A stretch of 20,884 nucleotides of DNA from assembly GCA_000438115.1 (NCBI GenBank), contig FR903617.1, positions 6,052 through 26,935 on the forward strand. The letters run 5' to 3'. The notes under the pieces are model-generated. The model was not told the DNA's origin. It was given only the letters and a program-made list of their open reading frames with translations, and searched no databases. Source of the DNA: Prevotella sp. CAG:617. GTDB taxonomy: Bacteria > Bacteroidota > Bacteroidia > Bacteroidales > Bacteroidaceae. Shown here one piece after another: positions 1 to 8,068 of this stretch; position 1 is the first letter of the stretch; each line of letters starts with the position of its first letter. Made by a program: the position numbers and the translations under genes.

Positions 1-340
1 TGCTGAACCATACTTGTTTAAGATAGACCGTCAGGGCTTTGAACTCAGCCGTTTCACGGTCACCTTTATAGTCAGTGTACACCGTTTCAAGCATACGCCG
101 TATGCGCAGATTGTAACGCCCATTTTGATCAAACAGGATGTCACGTCCCTGCAAAGCAGCTTCTGAAAGATAATATACCAAAGTTTTCTGACGCAAACTC
201 AACTGGTCGAAATTCTCCACCTTGTAACGCAACATTTGAATGTCGGCAAACTGCTCGTCGGCATACTTGAAATTGTCGGCAGCCAAAGCTGTAGTGGTAG
301 TGGCTGCAAGCATCATCGCTAAATTCCGAAATTTAATCAT
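1..340 (-). CDS. Dipeptidyl peptidase III (M49 family metallopeptidase), N-terminal part only
   Basis: Only the first 113 codons lie in the window; the gene continues past the left edge. The start at 340 opens with a signal peptide (MIKFRNLAMMLAATTTTALA), which suggests export to the periplasm. The mature start, with segments such as DNFKYADEQFADIQMLRY, YYLSEAALQGRDILFDQNG and KALTVYLKQVWFS, reads like the Bacteroides dipeptidyl peptidase III proteins I recall, which release dipeptides from peptide N-termini using zinc. The zinc motif (HExxGH type) would lie outside the window, so activity cannot be judged here. The gene follows trkH by 28 bases on the same strand and no good promoter is visible in that gap, so it may be the last gene of the dxs-trkA-trkH transcript. 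The family call rests on remembered similarity of the N-terminal third. Confidence 0.8.
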   Translation of the reverse strand, partial: MIKFRNLAMMLAATTTTALAADNFKYADEQFADIQMLRYKVENFDQLSLRQKTLVYYLSEAALQGRDILFDQNGRYNLRIRRMLETVYTDYKGDRETAEFKALTVYLKQVWFS

Positions 341-368
341 TTTCTTACGTTTTTTTCAATAAAATAAA

Positions 369-1829
369 TTAGTCTTTTCGCCAGAAAGCCGGCGTAAGCG
401 GCAATATCAATGAAAATATTTCCAAACGCCCCAGCAACATAATGCCGCAGCAGGCCCACTTGACAGAATCCGGCAGTACAGCCATTGAATCATATGCTCC
501 CAGCTCGTGCCCTACTGTAGGACCAGCGTTACTGAAAGTTGACATAGCAATTGACAAGGCATCAAGCAACGGCACCCCCTGACTGGCAATAAAGAAGGTA
601 CCTACCAATATAATGACCATATATGCAAAGACAAAAGCCAGCAAACGCTGAATGACGGGCAAAGGCAATGGTGTATGATTAACACAAGGCGGCACTACCG
701 CTTTGGGATGAAGCATAATCTTAAATTCACTTTGAAGAATTTTATAGAAAGACAATAGTCGAACGCACTTCAGTCCACCCGCCGTAGAACCAGCACAACC
801 TCCGACCGCCATCAGCAAAAGCATCAGGATCCATACCATTGGAGGCCAAAGCATATAATCACACGTAATGAAACCCGTAGTACTCTCAAAAGACAAAAGT
901 GTAAATAAGGTATGACGGAAGGCCATTTCTACCGCCTGGCCCTGCACGAATATAAGTATCAGCGTAATAATTAATGTCACTCCTCCCAGCAGACAAGCAT
1001 AAAAGCGCAACTCCTCATCACGGAAAAGATCTTTCCATTGTCGTTTAAATAAAGAGAGATAAAACAAAGTGAAATTAATGCTTCCCAAAAACATGAATAC
1101 AATTAGGATGTACTCAATAAGTGGCGATTTAAAATAAAGTATGCTGTCCTGATGAGTAGAAAAACCACCCGTTGCCAAAGTTGAAAAAGCATGGTTGATT
1201 GCATCAAAAAAACTCATACCTGCAATCCACAACGATAATGTACATGCTGCCGTCAGCATCAAATAAACCATCCACAACCAACGGGCCGTAGTACTCACAC
1301 GGGGATGAATGCGATCCTGACTCATACCGGTAGATTCTGCGGTAAACAATTTCAGATTATTACTCCCCAAAGAAGGTAAAAACGCAATGGTAAAAATCAC
1401 AATCCCCAATCCACCAATCCAGTGGGTAAGACTGCGCCAAAAAAGTATGGAGCGCGGAAGAGTATCGATATTCGTCAGAATTGTGGCACCGGTAGTCGTA
1501 AAACCAGATATGGCCTCAAAACAAGCATCTACAACTCCACAATTCACGTAATGGCCAAAAAGGAAAGGCAACATGCCTATCAATGAAAACGAGAGCCAGG
1601 TAAGCAGCACGATCACATAACCATCACGGCGATTTACCTGATTATCCGAACGTAATCCAATTAACCGCAACAGTCCTCCCAGCCCAACGGCGATAAGCAT
1701 CGGGAAACCATATACGGCATGTACGTTTTCATGATAAAGTATTCCTACGCCCCAACTTATCAACAACAAAAAAGCCTCCAGAAAAAGAAGTTTGGCAAGG
1801 ACCTTACAAATAACCCTTCCGTTAATCAT
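369..1829 (-). CDS. trkH: TrkH-type potassium uptake channel subunit
   Basis: A 486-residue inner-membrane protein, the usual TrkH length, forming the ion-conducting part of a Trk/Ktr potassium uptake system. The four half-pore loops of the superfamily are visible: TTTGA near residues 111-115, ATGGFS near 219-224, STTGF near 316-320 and SNAGPTVG near 433-440, each placing a glycine in the selectivity filter. The conserved GCAGSTAGGLK stretch lies at about 344-354. Long hydrophobic segments surround these loops. The start at 1829 gives MINGRVICKVLAKLL, leading straight into the first membrane helix. It lies 26 bases after the trkA stop on the same strand, so pore and regulatory subunit are probably made from one mRNA. 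No own promoter is seen. Confidence 0.95.
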   Translation of the reverse strand: MINGRVICKVLAKLLFLEAFLLLISWGVGILYHENVHAVYGFPMLIAVGLGGLLRLIGLRSDNQVNRRDGYVIVLLTWLSFSLIGMLPFLFGHYVNCGVVDACFEAISGFTTTGATILTNIDTLPRSILFWRSLTHWIGGLGIVIFTIAFLPSLGSNNLKLFTAESTGMSQDRIHPRVSTTARWLWMVYLMLTAACTLSLWIAGMSFFDAINHAFSTLATGGFSTHQDSILYFKSPLIEYILIVFMFLGSINFTLFYLSLFKRQWKDLFRDEELRFYACLLGGVTLIITLILIFVQGQAVEMAFRHTLFTLLSFESTTGFITCDYMLWPPMVWILMLLLMAVGGCAGSTAGGLKCVRLLSFYKILQSEFKIMLHPKAVVPPCVNHTPLPLPVIQRLLAFVFAYMVIILVGTFFIASQGVPLLDALSIAMSTFSNAGPTVGHELGAYDSMAVLPDSVKWACCGIMLLGRLEIFSLILPLTPAFWRKD

Positions 1830-1855
1830 GAATCAAAAAAAAAGAAATAGTTGTT

Positions 1856-3202
1856 TCAATTAAAATACTTTTCGAGTTTGGCCAAGGCATTTCCGATACA
1901 AAATGCCATAATAGAATCGCCAGGCTCTATACGAGTCATACCATTAATAAGAAGCCCCTCTCCGTTACGGACAAGGCCTCCCAAAGTAACACCTACTGGC
2001 AAATTAAGATCCTTCACAGCCTTCTGTGTAGCCTTACAGCCCTCGGCTGCCACAAACTCTGCCACGTCGGCATTGGCAATGGTAAGACACTTTACATTAC
2101 TTACGTCGGCATTAAGCATCATTTGATATATATGGCCGGCTGCAAAAGTCTTTTTATTGATTATGGAGCCGATATCAAGGCTCTCAGCCATACCTACATA
2201 ATCCAAATTTTCTACCATGGCCACCGTACGATGAACGCCCAAACGTTTAGCCGCCAAACATGTCAGGATATTAGCCTCAGCATTGTCCGTTAAAGCTGCA
2301 AAAGCTTCTGTATTCTGTATGCCTTCCTCACGCAACAAATCAACATCACGTCCATCACCGTGAAACACCATTACATGACTATTATCAGCAAACTTCTGCG
2401 ACAGATATTCACAACGGGCCTCGTCTATTTCTATAACCTTTACGCGAACATTTTCCGGCATCATCATAATGGCTTGTACTGCCGTACTGCTTCCTCCCAT
2501 AAATATAATACGCTTAACATCCGGATAATTCATCTTTCCGGAAATATCACGGATATAGTCGATATACTGGCGAGTGGTCATAAAGTAAACAACATCGCGG
2601 TCGTGCAAGCTATCATCACCTCGTGGAATAATCGTTTCGCCATCACGTTTGATAGCTACCACATGATAGGGTGAATCAGGACCACAAATATCCTTAAGCG
2701 GCATGTCCAGGATTTTTGCCGTTTTGCGCAATTTTACGCCCAGCATAATCAGAGCTCCATTATGCACTTCCCACCATTGGCGGGTCCAACAATGTCGTAC
2801 ATTCTGCACAATTTCAGCCCCCGCCAGGACCTCAGGATAAATAATAGAATCTACCCCCACGGATTTAAAAAATTCGCGGTGCTCCGGTATCGTATATTCA
2901 TAATTATCCACACGGGCCACCGTACGTTTGGCTCCTAATTTACTGGCTAAGATACAACTCGTCATATTATGCGCCTCATCGGGAGTAACACCAATAAACA
3001 GGTCTGCATGTTCTACTCCGGCCTTGCGCAATCCTTTAATCGATGAGGGCGAACACACCAGCGTCTGAATGTCAAAATCGTTACTGATTTTACGCAAGCG
3101 AGCAGGATCTTCATCAATTAGAATAATATCATTTCGTTCCCGCGAAAGTAACATCGCCAAATGCGTACCTACGGCACCGGCTCCGGCAATCACTATTTTC
3201 AT
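1856..3202 (-). CDS. trkA: TrkA, nucleotide-binding gating subunit of potassium uptake
   Basis: A 448-residue cytosolic protein with the duplicated RCK architecture of TrkA: RCK_N (about 1-125) with GAGAVG at 7-12 and the acidic IDED at 29-32, then RCK_C (about 145-215), then a second RCK_N (about 230-350) and RCK_C (about 370-445). In the family it binds NAD(H) or adenine nucleotides and gates TrkH. The first Rossmann motif is canonical. The second is degenerate (GGSSTA at 236-241) but keeps the acidic VIEID at the end of the second strand, so the second half may bind ligand differently. The ATG at 3200-3202 overlaps the dxs stop in an ATGA arrangement, which suggests translational coupling. 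Confidence 0.95.
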   Translation of the reverse strand: MKIVIAGAGAVGTHLAMLLSRERNDIILIDEDPARLRKISNDFDIQTLVCSPSSIKGLRKAGVEHADLFIGVTPDEAHNMTSCILASKLGAKRTVARVDNYEYTIPEHREFFKSVGVDSIIYPEVLAGAEIVQNVRHCWTRQWWEVHNGALIMLGVKLRKTAKILDMPLKDICGPDSPYHVVAIKRDGETIIPRGDDSLHDRDVVYFMTTRQYIDYIRDISGKMNYPDVKRIIFMGGSSTAVQAIMMMPENVRVKVIEIDEARCEYLSQKFADNSHVMVFHGDGRDVDLLREEGIQNTEAFAALTDNAEANILTCLAAKRLGVHRTVAMVENLDYVGMAESLDIGSIINKKTFAAGHIYQMMLNADVSNVKCLTIANADVAEFVAAEGCKATQKAVKDLNLPVGVTLGGLVRNGEGLLINGMTRIEPGDSIMAFCIGNALAKLEKYFN

Positions 3203-5112
3203 GCTTGTAACAATGTCTTTACTATAGAATCTTCATCAAGCCCCACTATTTTGTAAAGTTCTGGCACACTTCCATGCTCCACAAACTTGTCAGGTAACCC
3301 CATGCGCACTAATTCCGGAGTATAGTGACGACTGCTCAGATACTCCAAGACAGCACTGCCAAAACCGCCTTCAATCACACCATCCTCCAACGTAATGATC
3401 CGACTGAAATGCTTCCCTACATGCTCCAGAATTTCAGTATCAATAGGTTTTACAAAGCGCATATCATAATGGGCAATCTGCATATTCCTTCCCTGCTCCA
3501 TGGCCAGATGCTCAGCCTTTTCAATAGCCCGGGCAGCTTTTACGCCAATCGGCCCAAAAGTCAGCACTGCCGTTTCGCGGCCTTCCTTAAGCATCCGTCC
3601 CTTGCCAACGGGAATTTCCTCAAGAGGACAACGCCAGTCTACTACCGAACCACGGCCGCGCGGATACCGGATAACAAACGTACCTTTTTCCGGCAACTGG
3701 GCTGTATACATAAGGCGGCGCAATTCATGCTCATCATAAGGTGAGGCAATGGTCAGATTCGGAATGGGCCGCAACGCGGCAATATCAAAAGCACCATGAT
3801 GCGTAGGACCGTCTTCACCCACAAGACCGGCACGGTCCAAACACAGGACCACGGGTAAATTCAATATAGCGGCATCATGAATAATATTGTCATACGCCCG
3901 CTGGGCAAAAGCTGAATAAATATTACAAAACGGCTGCAACCCATCTTTAGCCATGCCTGCTGAAAAACAGACCGCATGACCCTCGGCAATACCTACATCA
4001 AATGCCCGATCGGGCATTTCATTCATCAGTATATTCATGGAGCAACCGGTAGTCATGGCCGGTGTTACACCTATAATGCGGGAATTCTGCCGCGCCAGTT
4101 CACATAAGGTATAACCAAACACGTCTTGAAAACGCAAAGGTTTGTTTTTCGCATTTTCCTCTATACGCTGCCCGTTTACAGGATCAAACTTTCCTGGTGC
4201 ATGCCATATTGTAGCAGAACGTTCGGCCGGTTTATACCCCTTTCCCTTTACGGTATGGATGTGAAGCAGTTTCGGCCCTTTCATTTCCTTGATTTCATGT
4301 AATATGCGAACCAGTTCGACAATATTATGCCCATCCATCGGACCGAAATAACGGATATTCATTCCCTCAAAAATATTTTGCTGGTTAGCCAGCAACGACT
4401 TGAGCGAATTATTAAAACGCAGAATGCGGTTTCTGCGATCTTCATTCAGGAATCCCCACGACGAAAGTTTCTGTGAGACTTTAAACCGCAGACGATTATA
4501 AAAATTACTGGTATGCATATGCAGCAAATACTGCTTCATACCACCTACGCTACGATCTATGCTCATGTTGTTGTCATTCAGAATAATCAACATATTATTC
4601 GGAATGGCAGCAGCATTATTGAGTCCTTCAAATGACAAACCACCGCTCATGGCTCCGTCGCCAATTACGGCAACTATGTGCCGGTTATCCTCCCCCTTTC
4701 GCAAAGCCGCCACCGACATACCCAATGCCGCAGAAATAGAATTGCTGGCATGGCCACAAGTAAAAGTATCATACTCACTTTCTTCCGGCGAGGGAAACGG
4801 GCGCAACCCATGCAGTTTGCGATTCGTACAAAAGCGGTCACGCCGGCCGGTCAGAATTTTATGACCATAAGCCTGATGTCCCACATCCCACACGATTCTG
4901 TCATAAGGAGTATTGAAAACATAATGAAGCGCCACTGTCAGTTCAACCGTACCCAGACTGGAAGCCAGATGGCCGGGATTATGCGCCAACTCATTGATAA
5001 TAAAGCCACGCAATTCCCGACATACCTCCGGTAACTCCTCTACGGAAAGTTTCCGCAAGTCATCAGGGTAATCAATTTTCTTCAGCAGACTATAGTTTTG
5101 TTCCTGTCTCAT
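3199..5112 (-). CDS. dxs: 1-deoxy-D-xylulose-5-phosphate synthase
   Basis: Dxs condenses pyruvate and glyceraldehyde 3-phosphate to 1-deoxy-D-xylulose 5-phosphate using thiamine diphosphate, the first step of the MEP isoprenoid pathway in the cytosol. The protein is 637 residues, the normal length. Visible family features: active-site histidines in HNPGH (48) and DVGHQAYGHK (79, 83), the thiamine-diphosphate/Mg motif starting at GDG 151-153 and running to the LNDNN at 178-182, FGPMDGHN near 256-263, and the catalytic glutamate in GIAEGHA (about 377). The pyrimidine-binding and C-terminal transketolase domains follow (DRAGLVGEDGPTHHGAFD, VIEGGFGSAV). It heads the dxs-trkA-trkH gene run. The start at 5112 is supported by a TATATTTGC box just upstream. 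Confidence 0.98.
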   Translation of the reverse strand: MRQEQNYSLLKKIDYPDDLRKLSVEELPEVCRELRGFIINELAHNPGHLASSLGTVELTVALHYVFNTPYDRIVWDVGHQAYGHKILTGRRDRFCTNRKLHGLRPFPSPEESEYDTFTCGHASNSISAALGMSVAALRKGEDNRHIVAVIGDGAMSGGLSFEGLNNAAAIPNNMLIILNDNNMSIDRSVGGMKQYLLHMHTSNFYNRLRFKVSQKLSSWGFLNEDRRNRILRFNNSLKSLLANQQNIFEGMNIRYFGPMDGHNIVELVRILHEIKEMKGPKLLHIHTVKGKGYKPAERSATIWHAPGKFDPVNGQRIEENAKNKPLRFQDVFGYTLCELARQNSRIIGVTPAMTTGCSMNILMNEMPDRAFDVGIAEGHAVCFSAGMAKDGLQPFCNIYSAFAQRAYDNIIHDAAILNLPVVLCLDRAGLVGEDGPTHHGAFDIAALRPIPNLTIASPYDEHELRRLMYTAQLPEKGTFVIRYPRGRGSVVDWRCPLEEIPVGKGRMLKEGRETAVLTFGPIGVKAARAIEKAEHLAMEQGRNMQIAHYDMRFVKPIDTEILEHVGKHFSRIITLEDGVIEGGFGSAVLEYLSSRHYTPELVRMGLPDKFVEHGSVPELYKIVGLDEDSIVKTLLQA

Positions 5113-5128
5113 GAGTTTGTTTATCCGT

Positions 5129-5137
5129 GCAAATATA
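5129..5137 (-). promoter_or_regulatory. Candidate -7 box for dxs
   Basis: On the minus strand this reads TATATTTGC, an exact match to the Bacteroidetes -7 form TAnnTTTG. It would start transcription about 10 to 15 bases before the dxs ATG at 5112. No good TTTG -33 element is found 19-21 bases upstream; a TTTG sits only 12 bases upstream (5150-5153). Confidence 0.5.
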
Positions 5138-5218
5138 AAGTTTTTTCACCAAAAAACACGCTACTTCACAATAAAAAGATACCACGGCCATTCCTGTCAG
5201 CAGAATTCAAGTTGACAA

Positions 5219-5251
5219 TTTGTTAGAACTTTGAATATTTTGTATGTTTGC
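5219..5251 (+). promoter_or_regulatory. Bacteroidetes-type promoter for the HD-domain gene
   Basis: TTTG at 5219-5222 is followed after exactly 20 bases by TATGTTTGC at 5243-5251, which matches the sigma-ABfr consensus (TTTG, 19-21 bases, TAnnTTTG). Transcription would start near 5257, giving a leader of about 65 bases before the ATG at 5323. Confidence 0.75.
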
Positions 5252-5262
5252 AGACGGATCAA

Positions 5263-5289
5263 AACCGGACACTTTGTCAAATTCCGGTT
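5263..5289 (+). other. Small leader hairpin upstream of the HD-domain gene
   Basis: AACCGGA (5263-5269) and TCCGGTT (5283-5289) form a perfect 7-bp stem with a 13-base loop. It lies within the predicted 5' leader, a few bases after the expected transcription start. No U-tract follows, so it is not a terminator. It could affect mRNA stability or be chance. Confidence 0.35.
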
Positions 5290-5322
5290 CAAACAACACT
5301 TTTTCTATAAAACTACATCACT

Positions 5323-5862
5323 ATGGACAAGAGAATTGCCCAGCTCATTCAACTCATGAGCCAGTATGACAGGGGTGACATTCCCCGTATCAATCATTTC
5401 CTTAAAGTTCACAATCTGGCGGCTGTAATCGGTATGATGGAAAATATCGACAAGGATCAGCAACTCATACTGGAAGCTGCTGCCATATTGCATGACATTG
5501 GTATCCATGTCAGCGAACAAAAGTACGGACGCTGCGACGGATATCTGCAAGAACGCGAAGGTCCTGCCGAAGCCAGACGCATATTGGATGCATGCGGAGG
5601 TTTCAATCAAGAACAGGTTGAACGCATCTGCTATCTGATTGCCCATCACCACACATATACAGACATTCAAGGCATCGACTATCAGATTCTGGTAGAAGCA
5701 GATTTCCTGGTCAATTTCTATGAAGACCAGCTATCTCCGCAGACCATTGAAAACATACGCCGAAAAGTTTTCAAAACACTCACAGGCCAACGGCTGCTGG
5801 AAGATATGTATATGGCTTTCTATAAAAAGCCGCTTCAGGATGCCCTACAAGAAAAAGTATAA
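5323..5862 (+). CDS. HD-domain phosphohydrolase of unknown substrate
   Basis: A 179-residue soluble protein with the metal-binding pattern of the HD superfamily: H30 in KVHNLA, the HD doublet at 57-58 in AAAILHDIG, a histidine cluster at 108-110 (AHHHTYTD) and D127 in LVEADFLVNF. Such enzymes use one or two metals to hydrolyse phosphate esters, often of nucleotides; the substrate cannot be told from sequence. No signal peptide or membrane segment is seen, so it should act in the cytosol. It is the only plus-strand gene in the window, divergent from dxs, with its own promoter and a terminator directly after it, so it is a single-gene unit. No Shine-Dalgarno is visible; the start was chosen because it is the first ATG after the promoter and precedes all HD motifs. 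Confidence 0.9.
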   Translation: MDKRIAQLIQLMSQYDRGDIPRINHFLKVHNLAAVIGMMENIDKDQQLILEAAAILHDIGIHVSEQKYGRCDGYLQEREGPAEARRILDACGGFNQEQVERICYLIAHHHTYTDIQGIDYQILVEADFLVNFYEDQLSPQTIENIRRKVFKTLTGQRLLEDMYMAFYKKPLQDALQEKV

Positions 5863-5873
5863 ACACTACCTCC

Positions 5874-5912
5874 ATGAAAAGAGGCTTCAGAAAAACTGAA
5901 GCCTCTTTTCAT
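5874..5912. terminator. Bidirectional intrinsic terminator between convergent genes
   Basis: A perfect 17-bp inverted repeat: left arm 5874-5890, loop AAAAA at 5891-5895, right arm 5896-5912. The stem core is GAGGCTTCAG/CTGAAGCCTC, with A-rich and T-rich ends that supply a U-tract on either strand. It lies 12 bases after the HD-gene stop and 28 bases after the TPR-gene stop on the other strand, exactly where both transcripts should end. Confidence 0.9.
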
Positions 5913-5940
5913 ATCGCATTTTCATACCTCTGCATCCATA

Positions 5941-6888
5941 CTACTGCGCCGCCTGGTATAGTTCAAGCAACGAACTGCGCAGCGTTCCCAAACTCACGGC
6001 CTTATCCAAATCAGACAACGCCGCCCGCTTCTCCTTCATGTCAATCCAGAGAGCTGCGCGCTGCACATACAAGTCGGCTCTCTCCGGATGCGCCTTAATG
6101 GCTACATCCAAGTCAGCACGGGCCAGACCATAGAGTTTCCGTTCGCGTGCGGCTCCTGCACGAGCCATAAGCACATCTGCGTCAGTAGGAGCCAGCAACA
6201 CAGCCCGGTTAAACTGCTCCATAGCCTGTTGCGGACGTCCGTCAAGATTGTTTACATGAGCCAGACATACCCAAGCATTCACATGATTGGGTGAAATAAC
6301 CAGCAGGTTCTCCAAGTCACGGCGGGCATCAGTATACCGCCGGTCATCCATGGCCACCGAAGCCCGCAAAAACAAAAGAGCCGTATCCTGAGCATGACGG
6401 TCTATCAACTCATCACAAGCTCTACGGGCCTCAAGCAACCGCCCAAGCTCATAACACACATAAGCCCGACGCATACGCACCATATCCATATCAGCCCCTT
6501 CATTCAGCTGCAGGGCTGCATCATAGTGGCGCAAAGCCTCGCGTGCCTCACCGCGGTTCTCGTCAAGCAGACCCACATAATAGTGCAACTGAGGAGCCAG
6601 TTTATGTTTGGGCATCAGGCGCAAGGCCTCAACAAAGCAGGTACGTGCCCGCTTGAGCGAATCGGTTGACATGGCGTCCATACCCTCAATCACCCATTTA
6701 TTAAAATATACGGAGTCTGCTGTTTTCTGGCCGTCACTCTCAACAGGCTGTCGGGCGGGCTGACGGTAGTCGTCGAGTGTTTTCGAACGCACGCGACCAC
6801 CTTTCTTCAATTCTATGATAGTTTGCGCCTGCAGCGTGACGCAACTGAAAAGTCCGCAAAGGAACCAAAGCCAAATTCGATGTTTCAT
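5941..6888 (-). CDS. Exported TPR-repeat protein
   Basis: A 315-residue protein when started at 6888, where MKHRIWLWFLCGLFSCVTLQ is a clean signal peptide with likely cleavage after LQA (residue 21). An in-frame ATG at 6927 would add 13 residues in front of that signal and is less likely. LFSC at 13-16 resembles a lipobox, but phenylalanine at that place is poor, so lipid attachment is uncertain. From about residue 66 to 302 there are roughly seven tetratricopeptide repeats, with the spaced G/Y/A pattern in segments such as LHYYVGLLDENRGEAREAL and NAWVCLAHVNNLDGRPQQAM. TPR arrays are protein-binding scaffolds; the partner is unknown. It follows the GH127-like gene by 46 bases and is the last gene of this minus-strand run. 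Confidence 0.85.
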   Translation of the reverse strand: MKHRIWLWFLCGLFSCVTLQAQTIIELKKGGRVRSKTLDDYRQPARQPVESDGQKTADSVYFNKWVIEGMDAMSTDSLKRARTCFVEALRLMPKHKLAPQLHYYVGLLDENRGEAREALRHYDAALQLNEGADMDMVRMRRAYVCYELGRLLEARRACDELIDRHAQDTALLFLRASVAMDDRRYTDARRDLENLLVISPNHVNAWVCLAHVNNLDGRPQQAMEQFNRAVLLAPTDADVLMARAGAARERKLYGLARADLDVAIKAHPERADLYVQRAALWIDMKEKRAALSDLDKAVSLGTLRSSLLELYQAAQ

Positions 6889-6891
6889 GCT

Positions 6892-6900
6892 GCAAATGTA
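6892..6900 (-). promoter_or_regulatory. Possible -7 box directly in front of the TPR gene
   Basis: Minus-strand TACATTTGC matches TAnnTTTG. It ends only 3 bases before the ATG at 6888, so transcription would begin at or next to the start codon. No TTTG lies 19-21 bases upstream (TTAC is found there), so this may be a chance match inside an operon. Confidence 0.25.
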
Positions 6901-6934
6901 ACGCATTAATTGCAACTTTCGTAACACGTCAAGA

Positions 6935-8068
6935 TTATTTAACGCCTGTCTTGGCTACCGGATTTCCTGCCGGCACCCACACCGACGTATATCCGCGCCA
7001 CGTAAACGACTCTGCATAGGGAAGAAACATCAACGGCTGTGCCTTTTGCTGGCCTGTTGGAACGGCCGGTCCCATCAGACGCATAAAAGAAGCCTGATAG
7101 TCAGGACTGAGCGAGTCGGCAGCGACAAGCTGCCCGGTTGCCAAATCCACTCCGGCCGCATAGACCAGCGGTCCCCACTGTACGGCAACACTTCCCGTCC
7201 GGCCTTCCTGAGCCACCATGCGCGGAGCCAGATTAAAATCCCAATAGATTTCATCCCCGTTGTTCCATTTCCGCTGAATAACGGCATAGCCTTTCTCAAC
7301 TTCATAAGCAGTGGCATGACCGTTTACGTACATTTCCGGCAATTGCTCCGGATTGAGCTGGCGGTAGCGGTCGGACAAACACCGGCCGGCAGCCCACATC
7401 GGCAGGCGCACCCTGATTTTCAGCGGACGGTCGGCACTACAATGCATCACCCGAACCACCACACGATTCTGATAAGGCATTGAGGTAATCTGGTCAATCA
7501 CCATCCGAAAACCGCCAGTCGTAATACGGGCCGTTGAATTACTGAACAGATTAATATACACGCCTTCGTCATCAGTAGCATAACGCAGGCTGTAAGCTGC
7601 AAAAACCATACGCGCGGCAGCCATGGTGTATTGTGGAGAAAAATAGCCCGTCAACGCGGCTTCAACGCTATTGTAAAGTGCGGCCTCAACGGCATCCATG
7701 AAAGAGGCGTCCGCGGTTTCCTTAAACAACGCAGCCCCCTGTTCAACCGTCTGGCGAGCCGGCTCAAACTGCAGCCTTCCGTATGACTCGTCACCAACTC
7801 CGCCTACAAGATTCAGGCTGTCGCGGACACGTAGATTCCAGTTTTTCAGTGCTTTCCGGAAAGCGCGTCCCCCCATCCGAGGAGTTTGAAACGTGCGTAA
7901 ATGCTGCGTCGTATCATGTGCAAAAGCTCTGGTCAGACGCTGCGTGTCATAATAAGGCAACACCATTACGCTGTCAAGAGGCACATACTGCAAAGTTTTT
8001 TTCAACTGTTGAGCCACAACTCCGGTTGTCAGACTCAACATCAGCAGCAAAAACACGATTTTTTTCAT
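6935..8068 (-). CDS. Secreted GH127-related protein lacking the catalytic cysteines
   Basis: From the ATG at 8068 the protein is 377 residues with a signal peptide (MKKIVFLLLMLSLTTGVVAQ). The frame is open up to 8335, but that start would put about 90 unrelated residues before the signal, inside the upstream gene. The second half reads like the C-terminal beta domains of GH127/DUF1680 beta-L-arabinofuranosidases: LYNSVEAALTG (131-141), DDEGVYINLFSNST (166-179), RVRLPMWA (219-226), MYVNG (246-250), YAVIQRKWNNGDEIYWDF (261-278) and VAVQWGPLVYAAG (294-306). GH127 enzymes are usually 600-plus residues and carry a CCPPN-type zinc/nucleophile motif between LYN and the GVYINL strand; here the region reads YFSPQYTMAAARMVFAAYSL with no cysteine. 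The barrel is much shortened. It is probably not a working arabinofuranosidase and may be a binding protein. Its ATG overlaps the stop of the AlkD-type gene (ATGA). Confidence 0.75.
   Translation of the reverse strand: MKKIVFLLLMLSLTTGVVAQQLKKTLQYVPLDSVMVLPYYDTQRLTRAFAHDTTQHLRTFQTPRMGGRAFRKALKNWNLRVRDSLNLVGGVGDESYGRLQFEPARQTVEQGAALFKETADASFMDAVEAALYNSVEAALTGYFSPQYTMAAARMVFAAYSLRYATDDEGVYINLFSNSTARITTGGFRMVIDQITSMPYQNRVVVRVMHCSADRPLKIRVRLPMWAAGRCLSDRYRQLNPEQLPEMYVNGHATAYEVEKGYAVIQRKWNNGDEIYWDFNLAPRMVAQEGRTGSVAVQWGPLVYAAGVDLATGQLVAADSLSPDYQASFMRLMGPAVPTGQQKAQPLMFLPYAESFTWRGYTSVWVPAGNPVAKTGVK

Noticed and set aside
5305..5670. A 121-codon minus-strand open frame over the HD-domain gene
   Set aside because: Antisense to a gene with a good promoter, metal-binding motifs and terminator; no features of its own.
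6889..6927. 13-residue N-terminal extension of the TPR protein
   Set aside because: The ATG at 6888 starts directly at the signal peptide; the extension adds only residues in front of it.
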